From the NCBI GenBank assembly GCA_002734065.2, contig NVXU02000045.1, positions 124,001-188,000 of the forward strand: 64,000 bases of DNA. Reading direction: 5' to 3'. The DNA is from Fluviicola sp. GTDB taxonomy: Bacteria > Bacteroidota > Bacteroidia > Flavobacteriales_D > Crocinitomicaceae. Below, piece after piece: positions 1-9,939 of the stretch (position 1 is the first letter of the stretch; each line of letters begins with the position of its first letter). The notes beneath the pieces were generated by a model, which had not been told where the DNA came from, ran no database searches, and was given only the letters and a program-made list of their open reading frames with translations. Made by a program: the position numbers and the translations under genes.

Positions 1-407
1 TAAACCTCAATGAATCCTCTTTCTCCACCAAAATAAGGGTCAGGAACTTCAAGTTGCATTTTGGGATGCGATTCATCGAGAATCATTTTGACTTTGCGTT
101 CATCTTCTTCATTTCTTGCGAGAGAAAGGATGTTTTGGAAGTTACTATTATCCATCGCATAAATAAGGTCGAAATTATCAAAATCACTCACTTCAAATTG
201 TCTTGCTCGAAGATGATTGATAGACAGATCAAAGGATTCAGCAGTTGCTGTCATTCTTGAGTCAGGAGATTGTCCGATGTGATTATCGCAAGTTCCGGCA
301 GAATCAACGATGTGATTTAAACCTCTTTTATTTACTTTCTCTTGAAGCAATGCATCTGCCAAAGGAGAACGGCAAATATTGCCCAAGCATACCATTAGTA
401 TTTTCAT
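1..407 (-). CDS. Low-molecular-weight protein tyrosine phosphatase (3' end cut by window)
   Basis: Partial gene: about 135 codons are present and the C-terminus lies beyond base 1. Translating the minus strand from the ATG at 407 gives a protein starting MKILMVCLGNICRSPLADAL, the CxGNxCRSP P-loop of the low-molecular-weight phosphotyrosine phosphatases, with the nucleophile Cys at residue 8. Near the cut end the protein reads VPDPYFGGERGF, the conserved DPY motif that supplies the general acid. These cytoplasmic enzymes hydrolyse phosphotyrosine and sometimes phosphoarginine or small phosphate esters; the substrate here is unknown. It is divergent from rpoD, and a TAnnTTTG box sits just upstream of the start. 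Family assignment is firm; physiological role is not. Confidence 0.93.
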   Translation of the reverse strand, partial: MKILMVCLGNICRSPLADALLQEKVNKRGLNHIVDSAGTCDNHIGQSPDSRMTATAESFDLSINHLRARQFEVSDFDNFDLIYAMDNSNFQNILSLARNEEDERKVKMILDESHPKMQLEVPDPYFGGERGFIEV

Positions 408-411
408 GGTG

Positions 412-419
412 CAAAAGTA
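412..419 (-). promoter_or_regulatory. Bacteroidota-type -7 box for the phosphatase gene
   Basis: The minus strand reads TACTTTTG, a full match to the TAnnTTTG consensus used by the Bacteroidota primary sigma factor, five bases before the ATG at 407. A clear -33 TTTG was not found, so the call rests on the -7 box and its position. It implies a very short or absent 5' leader. The rest of the 203 bp gap to rpoD is AT-rich with nothing else recognisable. Confidence 0.55.
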
Positions 420-610
420 GCAAAACAACGCTTCTTAAACATGATTTTTTGATTTACACAACAAAAAGGACTTAAAATTCTCCCGAATATTCATTCATAA
501 TAGCAGATTACACCTTGAATACTACATTTTGAACATTTACAAGATATTTTCACCAACCAAACAAGGATGAGCAGCGTTATATAAGTACACAGACGTAATA
601 TTTAATAACT

Positions 611-1480
611 ATGAGACAACTAAAAATCACAAAGCAGGTTACCAATCGCGAAACAGCTTCATTGGATAAATATCTTTTGGAGATTGGTCGTGTTGATTTA
701 ATCACTGCAGAAGAAGAGGTTGAGTTGGCTCAGAAAATTAAAGCAGGAGACAAGAAAGCTTTGGAGAAATTAACCAAGGCAAACCTCCGATTTGTAGTGT
801 CTGTAGCAAAGCAATATCAGAATCAAGGATTAGCCTTGCCAGATCTTATTAATGAAGGAAACGTTGGGTTAATCAAGGCCGCAAAACGATTTGACGAAAG
901 TCGTGGATTTAAGTTTATTTCCTATGCTGTTTGGTGGATTCGTCAATCAATATTGCAAGCATTGGCAGAACAAGCAAGAGTAGTTCGTTTGCCTTTGAAT
1001 AAGATAGGGACAATAAGCAAAATCAATAAGGCTTTTTCAGAATTAGAGCAAAAATTCGAACGACCACCGTCTGCAGATGAATTGGCTGAATTTTTAGATT
1101 GCACAATCGATGATATTCATCAATCAATACAGAACACAGGTCGTCACGTTTCAATGGATGCACCTCTTATTGAAGGGGATGCTAGTTCATCGAGCATGTA
1201 TGATATTCTCCCGAATGATTCTCTTCCAGGACCCGAAAAGAAGTTGCTTTTGGATTCGTTGAGAACAGAAATAGAACGTTCTTTAACGACCTTAACAGCA
1301 CGAGAAGGAGAAGTAGTGAGAATGTTTTTTGGACTCAATGAAAAACCACCAATGACTTTAGAAGAAATTGGAGAACGTTTTGAATTGACAAGAGAAAGAG
1401 TAAGACAAATAAAGGAAAAAGCAATTCGTAGGTTACGACTTACGACCCGAAGCCGGATGTTAAAAACATACCTAGGTTAA
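611..1480 (+). CDS. rpoD: Primary RNA polymerase sigma factor RpoD (Bacteroidota short form)
   Basis: Group 1 sigma factor that directs core RNA polymerase to housekeeping promoters. At 289 residues it lacks region 1.1 and the long non-conserved insert of proteobacterial RpoD, as is usual in Bacteroidota. Region 1.2 lies at about residues 17-50. Region 2 includes [25 protein letters not shown] and [15 protein letters not shown], the last being the -10/-7 melting and recognition helices. Region 3 follows [12 protein letters not shown], and region 4 has the helix-turn-helix [20 protein letters not shown] near the C-terminus. The start ATG opens [14 protein letters not shown], the family's normal N-terminus. 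It converges with priA and the two stop codons share the same TTAA. Confidence 0.97.
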   Translation: MRQLKITKQVTNRETASLDKYLLEIGRVDLITAEEEVELAQKIKAGDKKALEKLTKANLRFVVSVAKQYQNQGLALPDLINEGNVGLIKAAKRFDESRGFKFISYAVWWIRQSILQALAEQARVVRLPLNKIGTISKINKAFSELEQKFERPPSADELAEFLDCTIDDIHQSIQNTGRHVSMDAPLIEGDASSSSMYDILPNDSLPGPEKKLLLDSLRTEIERSLTTLTAREGEVVRMFFGLNEKPPMTLEEIGERFELTRERVRQIKEKAIRRLRLTTRSRMLKTYLG

Positions 1481-3960
1481 GCGGGATCAACGTCAATGAC
1501 GATACGAATTGATTTATGAGAAGGAACGCTATAAAATTCATCAATAATATGATGAATGCGTTCCTTTACTTTTTTGTCTCCAGCATCTTTTTCTATTTTC
1601 AAAGTGATTTTTTTGAGAAATAAATTATGAATTCTCTTCACAACGGGAAATTCTGGGCCTAAAACACGTTCTTTGAAGGAGATTTTTAATTTATCTGCCA
1701 ATTCACTTGCTCCTTTGATAACAAGGTTCTCATCTCTATGCTTTAGTGTAATTTCTATGATTTTGAAAAATGGAGGGTAGAAGAAATTTTTTCTCTCAAC
1801 GATTTCACTCTCGTAAAACTCAACATAAGCGTGGTCAATTACCTTTTTTATGACCCAATGATCAGGATCTCCTGTTTGAATAACGACTTTCCCTCTTTTC
1901 TTTCTTCTACCCGCTCTTCCTGCAACTTGCGTCATGAGTTGAAAAGAACGTTCGAAAGCTCTAAAATTTGCTCTATTGAGAAGCATATCTGCGTCTAAAA
2001 TTCCAACGAGATTTACATTTTCAAAATCAAGTCCTTTTGTGACCATTTGTGTCCCAATGAGGATGTCAATCTGTCCTGCATCGAAGTCATTCAAAATCAT
2101 TGCATAGGCATTTTTAGACCGAGTAGTGTCTAAATCCATTCGTTTTACCACCTTGTCGGGGAACATAATTGTCAATTCATCTTCAATTTTTTCTGTTCCA
2201 AAACCTAACATGTTTAATCGATTACTACCACAAGCTGCACAGGATCCAATAGGCTTTGTCGCATAGCTACAGTAATGACATTTCAGGCTGTTGGTATGCT
2301 TGTGATACGTCAAAGAAACATCACAATTTTTGCATTTTGGTGTCCAATTGCAGATTTCGCACATCCAAAGCGGAGTGTAGCCCCGTCTGTTTTGGAAAAG
2401 AATGATTTGCTCATTCAAGTTGAGTGCTTCTTGCATTTTATCAATCAGAAAAGACGTGAAATGCGACTTCATGCTTTTTTGTTTGCGCTCTTTGCGAACG
2501 TTTGCCACCAAGACTTCTGGCATTGTTGCCTCACCAAACCGTTCTGTTAGATTGACAAGATTAAATTTTCCAATTTTGGCATTGTGATAGCTTTCAATGG
2601 AAGGAGTTGCAGAACCCAAAACGATATTCGCCTTGTGCAAATGACTTAAAACGATTGCGCAATCTCTGGCATTGTACCTTGGAGAAGGATCATATTGCTT
2701 AAAACTGGACTCATGCTCTTCATCGACAACGATTAATCCAAGGTCCCTAAACGGGAGAAATATCGAAGATCGTGCCCCTAAAACAATGCGGTACTTATTT
2801 TGATCATTATTGAGAACATGATTCCATATTTCTACACGCTCATTTTGGTTAAACCGAGAATGATAAACCCCAATTTGTTCGCCAAAATAGGCGGAAAGTC
2901 GTTGAATTAACTGTGTTGTCAAGGCAATTTCTGGAAGCAAAAACAAAACTTGTTTGCCTAAATCCAATTGCTCTTGTATCAGCTGAACGTAAACTTCTGT
3001 TTTACCAGAACCCGTTACTCCATGCAATAATGCTACTTTATTTTCATCAAATGAAGAATGAATTTCTTTCAACGCTTGGTGTTGTGATTCCGATAACGCT
3101 TTGAACTGGAAAGTTTCTTCAACGGATGAATTTAAGCGTGTAATTTCCAGTTTTTCTTGAACGATAACACCATTTTTCTCTAATGTATTTAAGCTAGATT
3201 GTGAAATACCTTCTTGAATGATGTTCCTCCTCAAAATGTGATTCTCTTGATTTTTCTCAGAAGAAAGGTGATGCAACAGTGTCAAAATAGCCTGTATTTG
3301 CTTCTCTTTGCCTTTTTTTTGCTCTAATTCGTTTAAAAAACCTTCCAATAAATCGTTTTCTTGAAAAACATCAGAAAATCGGACAAAAAATGCTGTTTTT
3401 GCGCTGAATTTATCGTTTAATTCCTCTAGTGAGAGAATAACTTTTTTATCGATTAGAGCTTTGATGATTGGCTGAATCGTCTTAATTTTAACAACTTCGG
3501 ATATTTCTTTTAGGTTGAGCGTCTCTTTCATTTCGAGTGCCGAAACAACTTCGGATTCCTTCTCCGTTAAGAACTTATAATCCAAATTAAAATCAGGGTG
3601 CAATACAACCTTGGTTTCACTTGCTAACTTAAAATTTGAAGGTAAAGCAGCGTTCATTACATCTCCAATTGGAGCCATGTAGTAGTCAGAAATCCACTTC
3701 CAAAAGGTGTATTGTTTGGGTGTAATTATGGCTTGTTCGTCCAGAAGATATTCAATGTATTTTGATTGATATTCTTTCGGGATTTGGTCATGAATTAGCG
3801 TTACAATGCCTGTTATTAACTTCGAACGGCCAAATGGCACGACAACTCTTGCGCCAACAAAAATACTCTCATTCATATCGAAAGGAACACGGTAGGTGAA
3901 CTCTTTTCGGATAGGAACGGGTATAATTACATTGACAAAAAGCGTTTTCCTTTCAGACAT
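1477..3960 (-). CDS. priA: Primosomal protein N' (replication restart helicase PriA)
   Basis: Superfamily 2 3'-5' DNA helicase that recognises abandoned replication forks and reloads the replicative helicase. The 827-residue protein has an N-terminal 3'-end-binding region, Walker A GVTGSGKT at about residue 315, a DEEH Walker B near 414, and an inserted zinc-binding domain at about 530-580 with paired cysteines (CEIC, CKNC, CHYC, CAAC). The later helicase motifs [14 protein letters not shown] and QVAGRAGR are intact. It ends on the TTAA that also forms the rpoD stop, so the two convergent genes overlap by four bases. Length and motif order fit the family. Confidence 0.97.
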   Translation of the reverse strand: MSERKTLFVNVIIPVPIRKEFTYRVPFDMNESIFVGARVVVPFGRSKLITGIVTLIHDQIPKEYQSKYIEYLLDEQAIITPKQYTFWKWISDYYMAPIGDVMNAALPSNFKLASETKVVLHPDFNLDYKFLTEKESEVVSALEMKETLNLKEISEVVKIKTIQPIIKALIDKKVILSLEELNDKFSAKTAFFVRFSDVFQENDLLEGFLNELEQKKGKEKQIQAILTLLHHLSSEKNQENHILRRNIIQEGISQSSLNTLEKNGVIVQEKLEITRLNSSVEETFQFKALSESQHQALKEIHSSFDENKVALLHGVTGSGKTEVYVQLIQEQLDLGKQVLFLLPEIALTTQLIQRLSAYFGEQIGVYHSRFNQNERVEIWNHVLNNDQNKYRIVLGARSSIFLPFRDLGLIVVDEEHESSFKQYDPSPRYNARDCAIVLSHLHKANIVLGSATPSIESYHNAKIGKFNLVNLTERFGEATMPEVLVANVRKERKQKSMKSHFTSFLIDKMQEALNLNEQIILFQNRRGYTPLWMCEICNWTPKCKNCDVSLTYHKHTNSLKCHYCSYATKPIGSCAACGSNRLNMLGFGTEKIEDELTIMFPDKVVKRMDLDTTRSKNAYAMILNDFDAGQIDILIGTQMVTKGLDFENVNLVGILDADMLLNRANFRAFERSFQLMTQVAGRAGRRKKRGKVVIQTGDPDHWVIKKVIDHAYVEFYESEIVERKNFFYPPFFKIIEITLKHRDENLVIKGASELADKLKISFKERVLGPEFPVVKRIHNLFLKKITLKIEKDAGDKKVKERIHHIIDEFYSVPSHKSIRIVIDVDPA

Positions 3961-4010
3961 AACGCTAAGGTAAGAATATTAAGAAATCAAATTAAGAAAT
4001 TGCAAAGAAA

Positions 4011-5099
4011 TCATATACAATACCAAGACTGAGCATTGTCAGCAGTATTATCACTACAAAATAAGTAGCTTCCGGTTATTAGCCCTGTGCATAATTCTTC
4101 TGTAGAAAGAACATTCAAGACTCTCACGAATTGAGTACCAAGAGGGTCTATGAAGTATTTTTTGACTGTCAATGTTTGTCTTGAAGAGAAAATTCCGACC
4201 ACAGGGTGACCTTTCGATGCCGTCAGATTGGTGAATGTAGGTTTGTTTTGCGCCAAAGAAGAACTAGGCTCGTTTACTAAAATGTAGTTGTACAAATCTT
4301 CTGCACCCCCAGTTACTGTTGTTGTGATTGAATTAAATGTTCGTTTTGTAATCGTAGGGTCACTTGTACAATTACTTCTCATTAACTCATAAAAAGATTG
4401 GCCAACAGCGCTGAATGATTCAGAACCACCAGGACTCGTTTGTTTCTCGCCTAAGTTCCATTTGAATGATTTCACTGTAGGTGTTGTTCCAACCCATTCT
4501 GTGAATTCGATCGTTAATTTAGTGTTTATTTGATAGGAATTCCCAGACTGAACCTTAACAAGCGTTGTTTGGTAGTCTCCATTACTTTGCATGAAGCGGT
4601 AAGGTTGATTTTTACCCGAAATATCTTCAGACATTCCATCGACGACCATTGTAGAACCGTTGACTTCAAAGGCACCGTTATTAATGGATAAATTGAGTCT
4701 GTATTCGGCGTTTCCTAGAAGTGGAGTAGAAGGGTTTGTTTCAAAGTAGTACAACTTCTGTTCAGGTGCATAAAAAACACCATTCGGGTCTTTATTTAAA
4801 ACCATCGTGTCTTTCAAATTAAAAACACGAGCGGGCGTCCCATTGATAAATTCTGTCACTGTTCCTGTTACACTTGTAAAATAATTAGAATCAGGAATGG
4901 TTGCAAAAACAAGTGCATCTCCAGGTCCAATAAAAGCGCGAGTTATTTTTATTAAGTGAAGAGAGTCTGATTGGTCTAACAAACCGTAAACCACAGCTGT
5001 TTCTGTGAAACCACCAGTAAGTTCAATATCTTCTTTGCAAGAGCTAAAACTGAGGAGAATAATTGTAAAAGCTAGAAATCCAACAAGTATATTTTTCAT
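4011..5099 (-). CDS. Surface lipoprotein, DUF4249-like
   Basis: 362-residue predicted lipoprotein. The N-terminal hydrophobic segment ends in the lipobox LSFSSC, followed by KED. The region after the lipid anchor (ETAVVYGLLDQSDSLHLIKI) resembles the start of DUF4249 proteins, which are Bacteroidota outer-membrane-associated lipoproteins often found near TonB-dependent receptors; no such receptor is adjacent here. No catalytic motif is visible. It is a single gene on this strand with its own -7 box upstream. The lipoprotein call is strong; the DUF4249 assignment is from recalled resemblance and is tentative. Confidence 0.7.
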   Translation of the reverse strand: MKNILVGFLAFTIILLSFSSCKEDIELTGGFTETAVVYGLLDQSDSLHLIKITRAFIGPGDALVFATIPDSNYFTSVTGTVTEFINGTPARVFNLKDTMVLNKDPNGVFYAPEQKLYYFETNPSTPLLGNAEYRLNLSINNGAFEVNGSTMVVDGMSEDISGKNQPYRFMQSNGDYQTTLVKVQSGNSYQINTKLTIEFTEWVGTTPTVKSFKWNLGEKQTSPGGSESFSAVGQSFYELMRSNCTSDPTITKRTFNSITTTVTGGAEDLYNYILVNEPSSSLAQNKPTFTNLTASKGHPVVGIFSSRQTLTVKKYFIDPLGTQFVRVLNVLSTEELCTGLITGSYLFCSDNTADNAQSWYCI

Positions 5100-5117
5100 A
5101 GTTTAAAAAGTATTGTT

Positions 5118-5125
5118 CAAAAGTA
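5118..5125 (-). promoter_or_regulatory. -7 box upstream of the lipoprotein gene
   Basis: The minus strand reads TACTTTTG, matching TAnnTTTG, 18 bases upstream of the ATG at 5099. No convincing -33 box is seen at the expected distance of about 20 bases, so this is a moderate call. Confidence 0.5.
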
Positions 5126-5189
5126 CGAATTTTATTCGTTTAAGTGTCGTTCACTTACTCAATGATTCTTCCCTCTGGCTCAATAATGA

Positions 5190-6257
5190 TTAGTCTTTAA
5201 TTTTATTGAGTCCCATGGCATACAACATCCAATTAGGTAGATGTTTTCCTGGTTTTCTCTTTTCTAAGTGGATGTACCACCCTAATTTTTTCATCACAGG
5301 TACTTTGTGCGTCTCTACAAACTCTATCAACGCCCCATCTTTATCTTCAATGTAAGAAAACCGTCCTCCAGCTTCACCCATGTCGAAAGTATTGGAACTA
5401 TCTACAGTAAATGGGTAACCCTTTGCTTCGCATTCTTTTTGCAAATCATCCATGCCTTGAATATCAAAGCAGAGGTGAATAAAGCCCCAATCGCCCCAAA
5501 AACGGTCTTTAAAAATCTTTACACAGTCTGTTCTGTCGAGGGATTGAATCAATTCTATTTTTGTAGGCCCAAGCAGTCGTGCAAAAGGTCCTTTTCTTGG
5601 TTCTTTGTGAGAAAGAAGAACACGTCTAAATTGACCGTTTCCTTCTGGAAGGCACGCCAAGTCTTCGAATTCTCCAGTAACATCGTATTCTATGGTTTCG
5701 TAGCCTAAAATATCTTGATACAAGTCGATTGATTTATCAATGTCACTCACGCCAATCATTGTCCCAGCAACAGCTCCACACCTTGAAGGATGTTTTGTGT
5801 CTTTGAACCATCCCGTCCCTTGTACAATGTTGAAAAGATTACCGTTTGGATCTTTTACGAAGAATGTATCCTCGCCATTGGGAGCTTTAGTCAGTTCTCC
5901 CAAAATATCTGCTCCATTTTTTTTGAAATAATCATAGGATGCTTTCACATCTCTCGATTTTATTTTGCAGCTATACAGACCATAATCGCCTAATTTTATT
6001 TCGAATTTTGCCTTCTCTGTATTTCTTGAAGTATATTGCCAAATTTCAAATCCACCACCACTTTCCATGCTTAAAGCTAAAGATGCCGTTCTTGATTGGA
6101 CTTTTCCACCTGTATAATCAATCATCAATGGAGCTTCGGCAGCTTCTTCAAATACTTTGACGTCAACTCCGAAAAATTTGCGATACCATTTCCAAATTTC
6201 TTGAACATCTGGTACACCGACGCCCATTTGTTGAATTCCACAGATAATTTTACTCAT
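5190..6257 (-). CDS. VOC-family protein with two glyoxalase/dioxygenase-like domains
   Basis: 355-residue vicinal-oxygen-chelate protein. The first domain runs from IQQMGVGVPDVQEIWKWY to DPNGNLFNIVQ (residues about 7-145). The second runs from GTMIGVSDIDKSIDLYQDIL to KDGALIEFVETH (about 166-318). VOC enzymes bind a divalent metal through His and Glu on these beta-alpha-beta-beta-beta units; HLCFDI and LIEFVE in the second half are plausible ligand strands. The two-domain layout resembles extradiol dioxygenases and hydroxyphenylpyruvate dioxygenase, but the substrate cannot be read from sequence. No signal peptide, so probably cytoplasmic. Single-gene transcription unit. Confidence 0.8.
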   Translation of the reverse strand: MSKIICGIQQMGVGVPDVQEIWKWYRKFFGVDVKVFEEAAEAPLMIDYTGGKVQSRTASLALSMESGGGFEIWQYTSRNTEKAKFEIKLGDYGLYSCKIKSRDVKASYDYFKKNGADILGELTKAPNGEDTFFVKDPNGNLFNIVQGTGWFKDTKHPSRCGAVAGTMIGVSDIDKSIDLYQDILGYETIEYDVTGEFEDLACLPEGNGQFRRVLLSHKEPRKGPFARLLGPTKIELIQSLDRTDCVKIFKDRFWGDWGFIHLCFDIQGMDDLQKECEAKGYPFTVDSSNTFDMGEAGGRFSYIEDKDGALIEFVETHKVPVMKKLGWYIHLEKRKPGKHLPNWMLYAMGLNKIKD

Positions 6258-6276
6258 ATTGACTGATTTTAAGGTG

Positions 6277-6284
6277 CAAATTTA
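6277..6284 (-). promoter_or_regulatory. -7 box upstream of the VOC-family gene
   Basis: The minus strand reads TAAATTTG, a full match to TAnnTTTG, followed by CACC, about 19 bases upstream of the ATG at 6257. It lies in the 35 bp gap between this gene and the patatin gene, which implies the VOC gene has its own promoter. Confidence 0.5.
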
Positions 6285-6292
6285 GTGTTTTT

Positions 6293-8578
6293 TTAACGAA
6301 CCGCCCTGTCATTGAATATGACAAATCCTAAACTAAATTGAAGAGCGAGTGGTTGTTCTTGTTCTGGAAAATAATTTAACGTTAGCCTTGCAGGACCAAT
6401 AAAACTGTTGTAAACGATAGAAGATGATGCTATCCAGGTTCTTCCTTGAAAAAGAGGAGAAAAAACTTGCAATCCACTGGGTTCTTCATTCACTTGAATA
6501 AATGGTTGGAAAATATAGGCATCCAATCGAATGTCGAATTTTTTCTTTATGGTAAATATGAGGTTCAAACCTCCTCCAGCGAATTGCGGCGCACGGTATT
6601 CAGGTAAAAAGTAAGTATTCGCATCGGGAACCAGTGAGAATTCATTCATAGAGAGCAGGGTAGCGGTGTAATTTCCAAATAAAGGTCTTGTATTATACAC
6701 TACCTGTCCGTGCAAGCCAAGATGAAAAACAGGATTGTCTATCACAAAAGATTGGTATTCTAATTTTAAATTCATCCAAGAATGAAAGTTGTACAATTCT
6801 TCGTTAACCCCCGTAGATCCTGGTCTGCTGTACTCTGTTCCATAAACATACCGCGCTTTGAACTCCACAAAGTGGCCACTATTCGCAAACTGTTTCCGAT
6901 TTAAGGTGTTTTGTGTAAGACTCCAACTTCCTGTGAATCCATTAAAGCGAGTGATGTCGGCTGTGTCTTTGTTGTTAAAAATATCCGTTTGATAATAAGA
7001 ATCTTCCAATTCAAAGAATCGAGCATCTATTTTACTTGTCATCGTATTGCCTATTGGGTTGTCGATGGATAATCCCAGATAAACTTCATTCTGCACCAAG
7101 AAAGAAGGCTGCACTTCTTCAAAAAAGGTCGCGAAACTTCTAAAATAATCCCACCTGTTCAATGTGAAATAAACACTTGTAGAAATAGGGTAAACAGTAG
7201 GTAGTTCTAGTGTGAATTTTCCTTTTGCTGAACCATAGAATTTTCCAAAATAGGATTCTAATTTGGTCTTTGTGAAAACTTTTCCTGCAGTTTGATAGGT
7301 TAGACCAATGTAGCCCGTGTTAACTGGGCGTGAAGAAAAATGACCGCCAACATCTATCCGTATTTCTTTTGCTTTTCTTATTGTTAAGTCTAGATTATAT
7401 GTACTGTCTTCTTTTAATTCTAAGGTTGGAAAGATAAAATCTATTTGTGAACTAGAGTTCAGCCTAAAATAACGTTTTTCTAATTTTTTAGCATCGAGCA
7501 CCTCAGGTTTTTTACCTTTCATGATTGCTCGGGTGGAAAAGTGCAGTTTTCTATTCTTCGTTTTAGAAGAAACAGAAGTAATTGACAGCGGTATGATTTT
7601 ATCTCTAAATTGATGCCTTTTTTGTTGTAATTCTTTCTTGGTTGTTCTTCCTTGGACATATTGTTTGAGAGAATCAATGATGGCCATTGTAGAATTATAA
7701 CCTTCATCAATAGCCGTTTTTGCATCAGAGAAGTTAAAGGTAGAAATACTTACTTGAGGTTCAATAATGAAACCTTCTTCACAAGGTAATTCAAAATTTG
7801 AATAGCTGACTAGCATATTTGTTAATTGGCTGATGATGTTGTCTTCTTCTGGGAGTTCGGCATTGTAAGAAACATTACTTCCAATGATAAAATCAGGGCT
7901 AAAATGCTCGTACATAATGTCCGCTGGGAAGTTATTATATAATCCTCCATCGAAAAGTAACACGCTGTCAATCATTATTGATTTATAATAAAAAGGGTAA
8001 GTCATTGACGCGCGGACGGCTTCATTGAGGTGTCCGTCTTTGAAAATAACACTCCTTTTTTTTGCTATGTCTGAGGCAACGCATCGAAATGGAACAAATA
8101 AACTGTCAAAATTATCTCCCACAGATGCTGACACAACACCTAGTTTAAGCATCATTTCGTAATCCATCAAGGCTGAGGAAGTAAAATTGGTTGGCAAAGA
8201 TTTTTGCAATAGTTTCGATTGAGAAAGTGAAATACCAATAATTCCTGCATTTGCATCATCCTTTCTGAAAAGGAAGCGTTGGTTAGGGTGTAGCTCTCCA
8301 GAGGTGGTGATTTTAAAATCATCACTTAATATGTATGCTTCAATTTGTTCAGGAGAATATCCAGATGCATATAAGCTTCCAACGAAAGCACCAGCGGAAG
8401 TTCCTGTGATGTAATCAATAGGGATATTATTTTCTTCCAATGCTTTTAGGACGCCGATATGCGCCAATCCTGTAGCGCCACCACCACTTAATACAAGCCC
8501 AATTTTTTGTTGGGAAAATGTACTTATAGCAATTAGATTAAAACTAATCAGAAGTATATATAGCCGAAGTCCTTTCAA
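6293..8578 (-). CDS. Patatin-like phospholipase with C-terminal outer-membrane beta-barrel
   Basis: N-terminal patatin hydrolase domain: glycine-rich oxyanion loop SGGGATGLAHIG, nucleophile elbow GTSAG and the DGG of the Ser-Asp dyad in LLFDGGLYNN. The second half carries a POTRA-like linker and aromatic-rich beta strands like the BamA/TamA barrel fused to patatin in PlpD-type autotransported phospholipases. It probably hydrolyses phospholipid at the outer membrane. I chose the TTG start at 8578, which gives the clean signal peptide MKGLRLYILLISFNLIAIST. An ATG at 8662 would add 28 residues, bury that signal peptide and overlap the divergent methyltransferase gene. Length from the TTG start is 761 residues. 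Confidence 0.88.
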   Translation of the reverse strand: MKGLRLYILLISFNLIAISTFSQQKIGLVLSGGGATGLAHIGVLKALEENNIPIDYITGTSAGAFVGSLYASGYSPEQIEAYILSDDFKITTSGELHPNQRFLFRKDDANAGIIGISLSQSKLLQKSLPTNFTSSALMDYEMMLKLGVVSASVGDNFDSLFVPFRCVASDIAKKRSVIFKDGHLNEAVRASMTYPFYYKSIMIDSVLLFDGGLYNNFPADIMYEHFSPDFIIGSNVSYNAELPEEDNIISQLTNMLVSYSNFELPCEEGFIIEPQVSISTFNFSDAKTAIDEGYNSTMAIIDSLKQYVQGRTTKKELQQKRHQFRDKIIPLSITSVSSKTKNRKLHFSTRAIMKGKKPEVLDAKKLEKRYFRLNSSSQIDFIFPTLELKEDSTYNLDLTIRKAKEIRIDVGGHFSSRPVNTGYIGLTYQTAGKVFTKTKLESYFGKFYGSAKGKFTLELPTVYPISTSVYFTLNRWDYFRSFATFFEEVQPSFLVQNEVYLGLSIDNPIGNTMTSKIDARFFELEDSYYQTDIFNNKDTADITRFNGFTGSWSLTQNTLNRKQFANSGHFVEFKARYVYGTEYSRPGSTGVNEELYNFHSWMNLKLEYQSFVIDNPVFHLGLHGQVVYNTRPLFGNYTATLLSMNEFSLVPDANTYFLPEYRAPQFAGGGLNLIFTIKKKFDIRLDAYIFQPFIQVNEEPSGLQVFSPLFQGRTWIASSSIVYNSFIGPARLTLNYFPEQEQPLALQFSLGFVIFNDRAVR

Positions 8579-8628
8579 ATTCGTTCTTTTGTACAAAAAT
8601 AGAAGAAATTCGCTTAAAGCAACATATT

Positions 8629-9813
8629 TTGAAAGAGACAGCATCCGAACAACAGTTAACAATTACATTAAAGACCATTTTTGGTTTAGAACAGGTATTG
8701 TCAGAAGAATTAGTTGAATTGGGTTTCAAAAACCCTGAAATTCTTAATCGAGCTGTTCAAATTAAAGGAACGTGGAAAGATGTGTATTATTTGAATTTAC
8801 ATATCCGATGTGCGATTTCTGTCTTAGTTCGCGTAGAATCTTTCTTCCTCAAACACGAAGATGATTTGTACAAAAAGTGCATGCGCATTGATTGGACAAG
8901 CTATTTTGACATGGATAAAACCTTTGCGGTAAAAGGAGCTGTCTTTTCTGATCTATTTAATCACTCTCAGTATCCCTTCTTCGTTGTTAAGGATGCAATC
9001 GTTGATACATTCAGAGATAAGTTTGATGATAGACCTGATGTGAATGTGAAAACGCCGCAAGTTTTGTTTGACGTTTATATTAATAAACGAGAGGTCATAA
9101 TTTCTCTAAATGCAAGTGGCGCACCGCTATTTCAAAGAGGTTATAGAGAAAGTGTCGGAGAAGCTCCCTTGAACGAAGTAATGGCAGCGGGTTTAATTCG
9201 CCTGTCAGGTTGGGACAGGAAATCAACCTTCATGGATCCTTTTTGTGGTTCTGGAACCTTGCTTATTGAAGCTGCTTTACTAGCGGCAGGTATTCCTTCT
9301 TTGGTAGAAAGACAGCATTTTGCATTTAAGAATTTCGCCAATTATGATGCCGAGATGTGGGAAGAAATTCAAGCTGCTGTCCCTCGAAGAGTGATGGAAT
9401 TGCCTTGCGAAATTATTGGTTCTGATATCGATGCAGAAGCAGTTACGAATACAAGAAGAAATTTACGGGCACTTCCCGTTGGCCGCTTTGTGAAAACAAG
9501 TGTCGATGCCTTTCAAGACGTTAAAAAAGTAGGAGAAACAGGTGTGATGATCTCAAATCCACCGTATGGTGAGAGAATGGGCGAGGAGGTTGAAGAAATG
9601 TATGCAGAATTAGGTGATTGGATGAAAACGGAAATGAAAGGATTCGATTGTTGGGTGCTTTCTTCTAACATGGAGGCATTTAAAGAATTGGGACTCCGTC
9701 CAGATCGTAAGATTAAGTTATTTAATGGAGATTTAACGTGCTCTTTTAGAAAATACGCTGTTTATGAAGGTTCCAAAAAAGGAAAATACATGAATAAACC
9801 GGAGAAGGAGTAG
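8629..9813 (+). CDS. THUMP-domain class I RNA methyltransferase, RlmL N-half/YpsC type
   Basis: About 394 residues. An N-terminal ferredoxin-like plus THUMP RNA-binding region (TIFGLEQVLSEELVELGF onward) is followed by a Rossmann methyltransferase with the SAM loop FMDPFCGSGTLLIEAALL near residue 200 and the catalytic NPPYGERMGEE near 310. This matches the family that makes N2-methylguanosine in 23S rRNA (first half of E. coli RlmL). No in-frame ATG exists near the N-terminus, so I use the TTG at 8629; the conserved N-terminal block begins about 12 residues later. It diverges from the patatin gene, with about 50 bp between the two chosen TTG starts. Exact target nucleotide is inferred. Confidence 0.9.
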   Translation: MKETASEQQLTITLKTIFGLEQVLSEELVELGFKNPEILNRAVQIKGTWKDVYYLNLHIRCAISVLVRVESFFLKHEDDLYKKCMRIDWTSYFDMDKTFAVKGAVFSDLFNHSQYPFFVVKDAIVDTFRDKFDDRPDVNVKTPQVLFDVYINKREVIISLNASGAPLFQRGYRESVGEAPLNEVMAAGLIRLSGWDRKSTFMDPFCGSGTLLIEAALLAAGIPSLVERQHFAFKNFANYDAEMWEEIQAAVPRRVMELPCEIIGSDIDAEAVTNTRRNLRALPVGRFVKTSVDAFQDVKKVGETGVMISNPPYGERMGEEVEEMYAELGDWMKTEMKGFDCWVLSSNMEAFKELGLRPDRKIKLFNGDLTCSFRKYAVYEGSKKGKYMNKPEKE

Positions 9814-9865
9814 GGAAAAAAACAGCAATGATTTCTCAATGCTGCTCTTCTTATTTTCTTACGAC

Positions 9866-9930
9866 TCTGGTTACTTCCCGAATCTATCGAGGTACTTCTT
9901 ACTCAAGACTCAAATCTCTTGCTCAATACT
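9866..9930. repeat. Diverged copy of a dispersed intergenic repeat
   Basis: The gap between the methyltransferase and citrate synthase contains CTGGTTACTTCCCGAATCTA followed by TCGAGGTA, and then CTCAAG/CTCAAT-type runs. It is a weaker version of the element found nearly intact at 23343 and 32447. No gene is seen in this gap. Confidence 0.5.
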
Positions 9931-9939
9931 TCTATTCAC

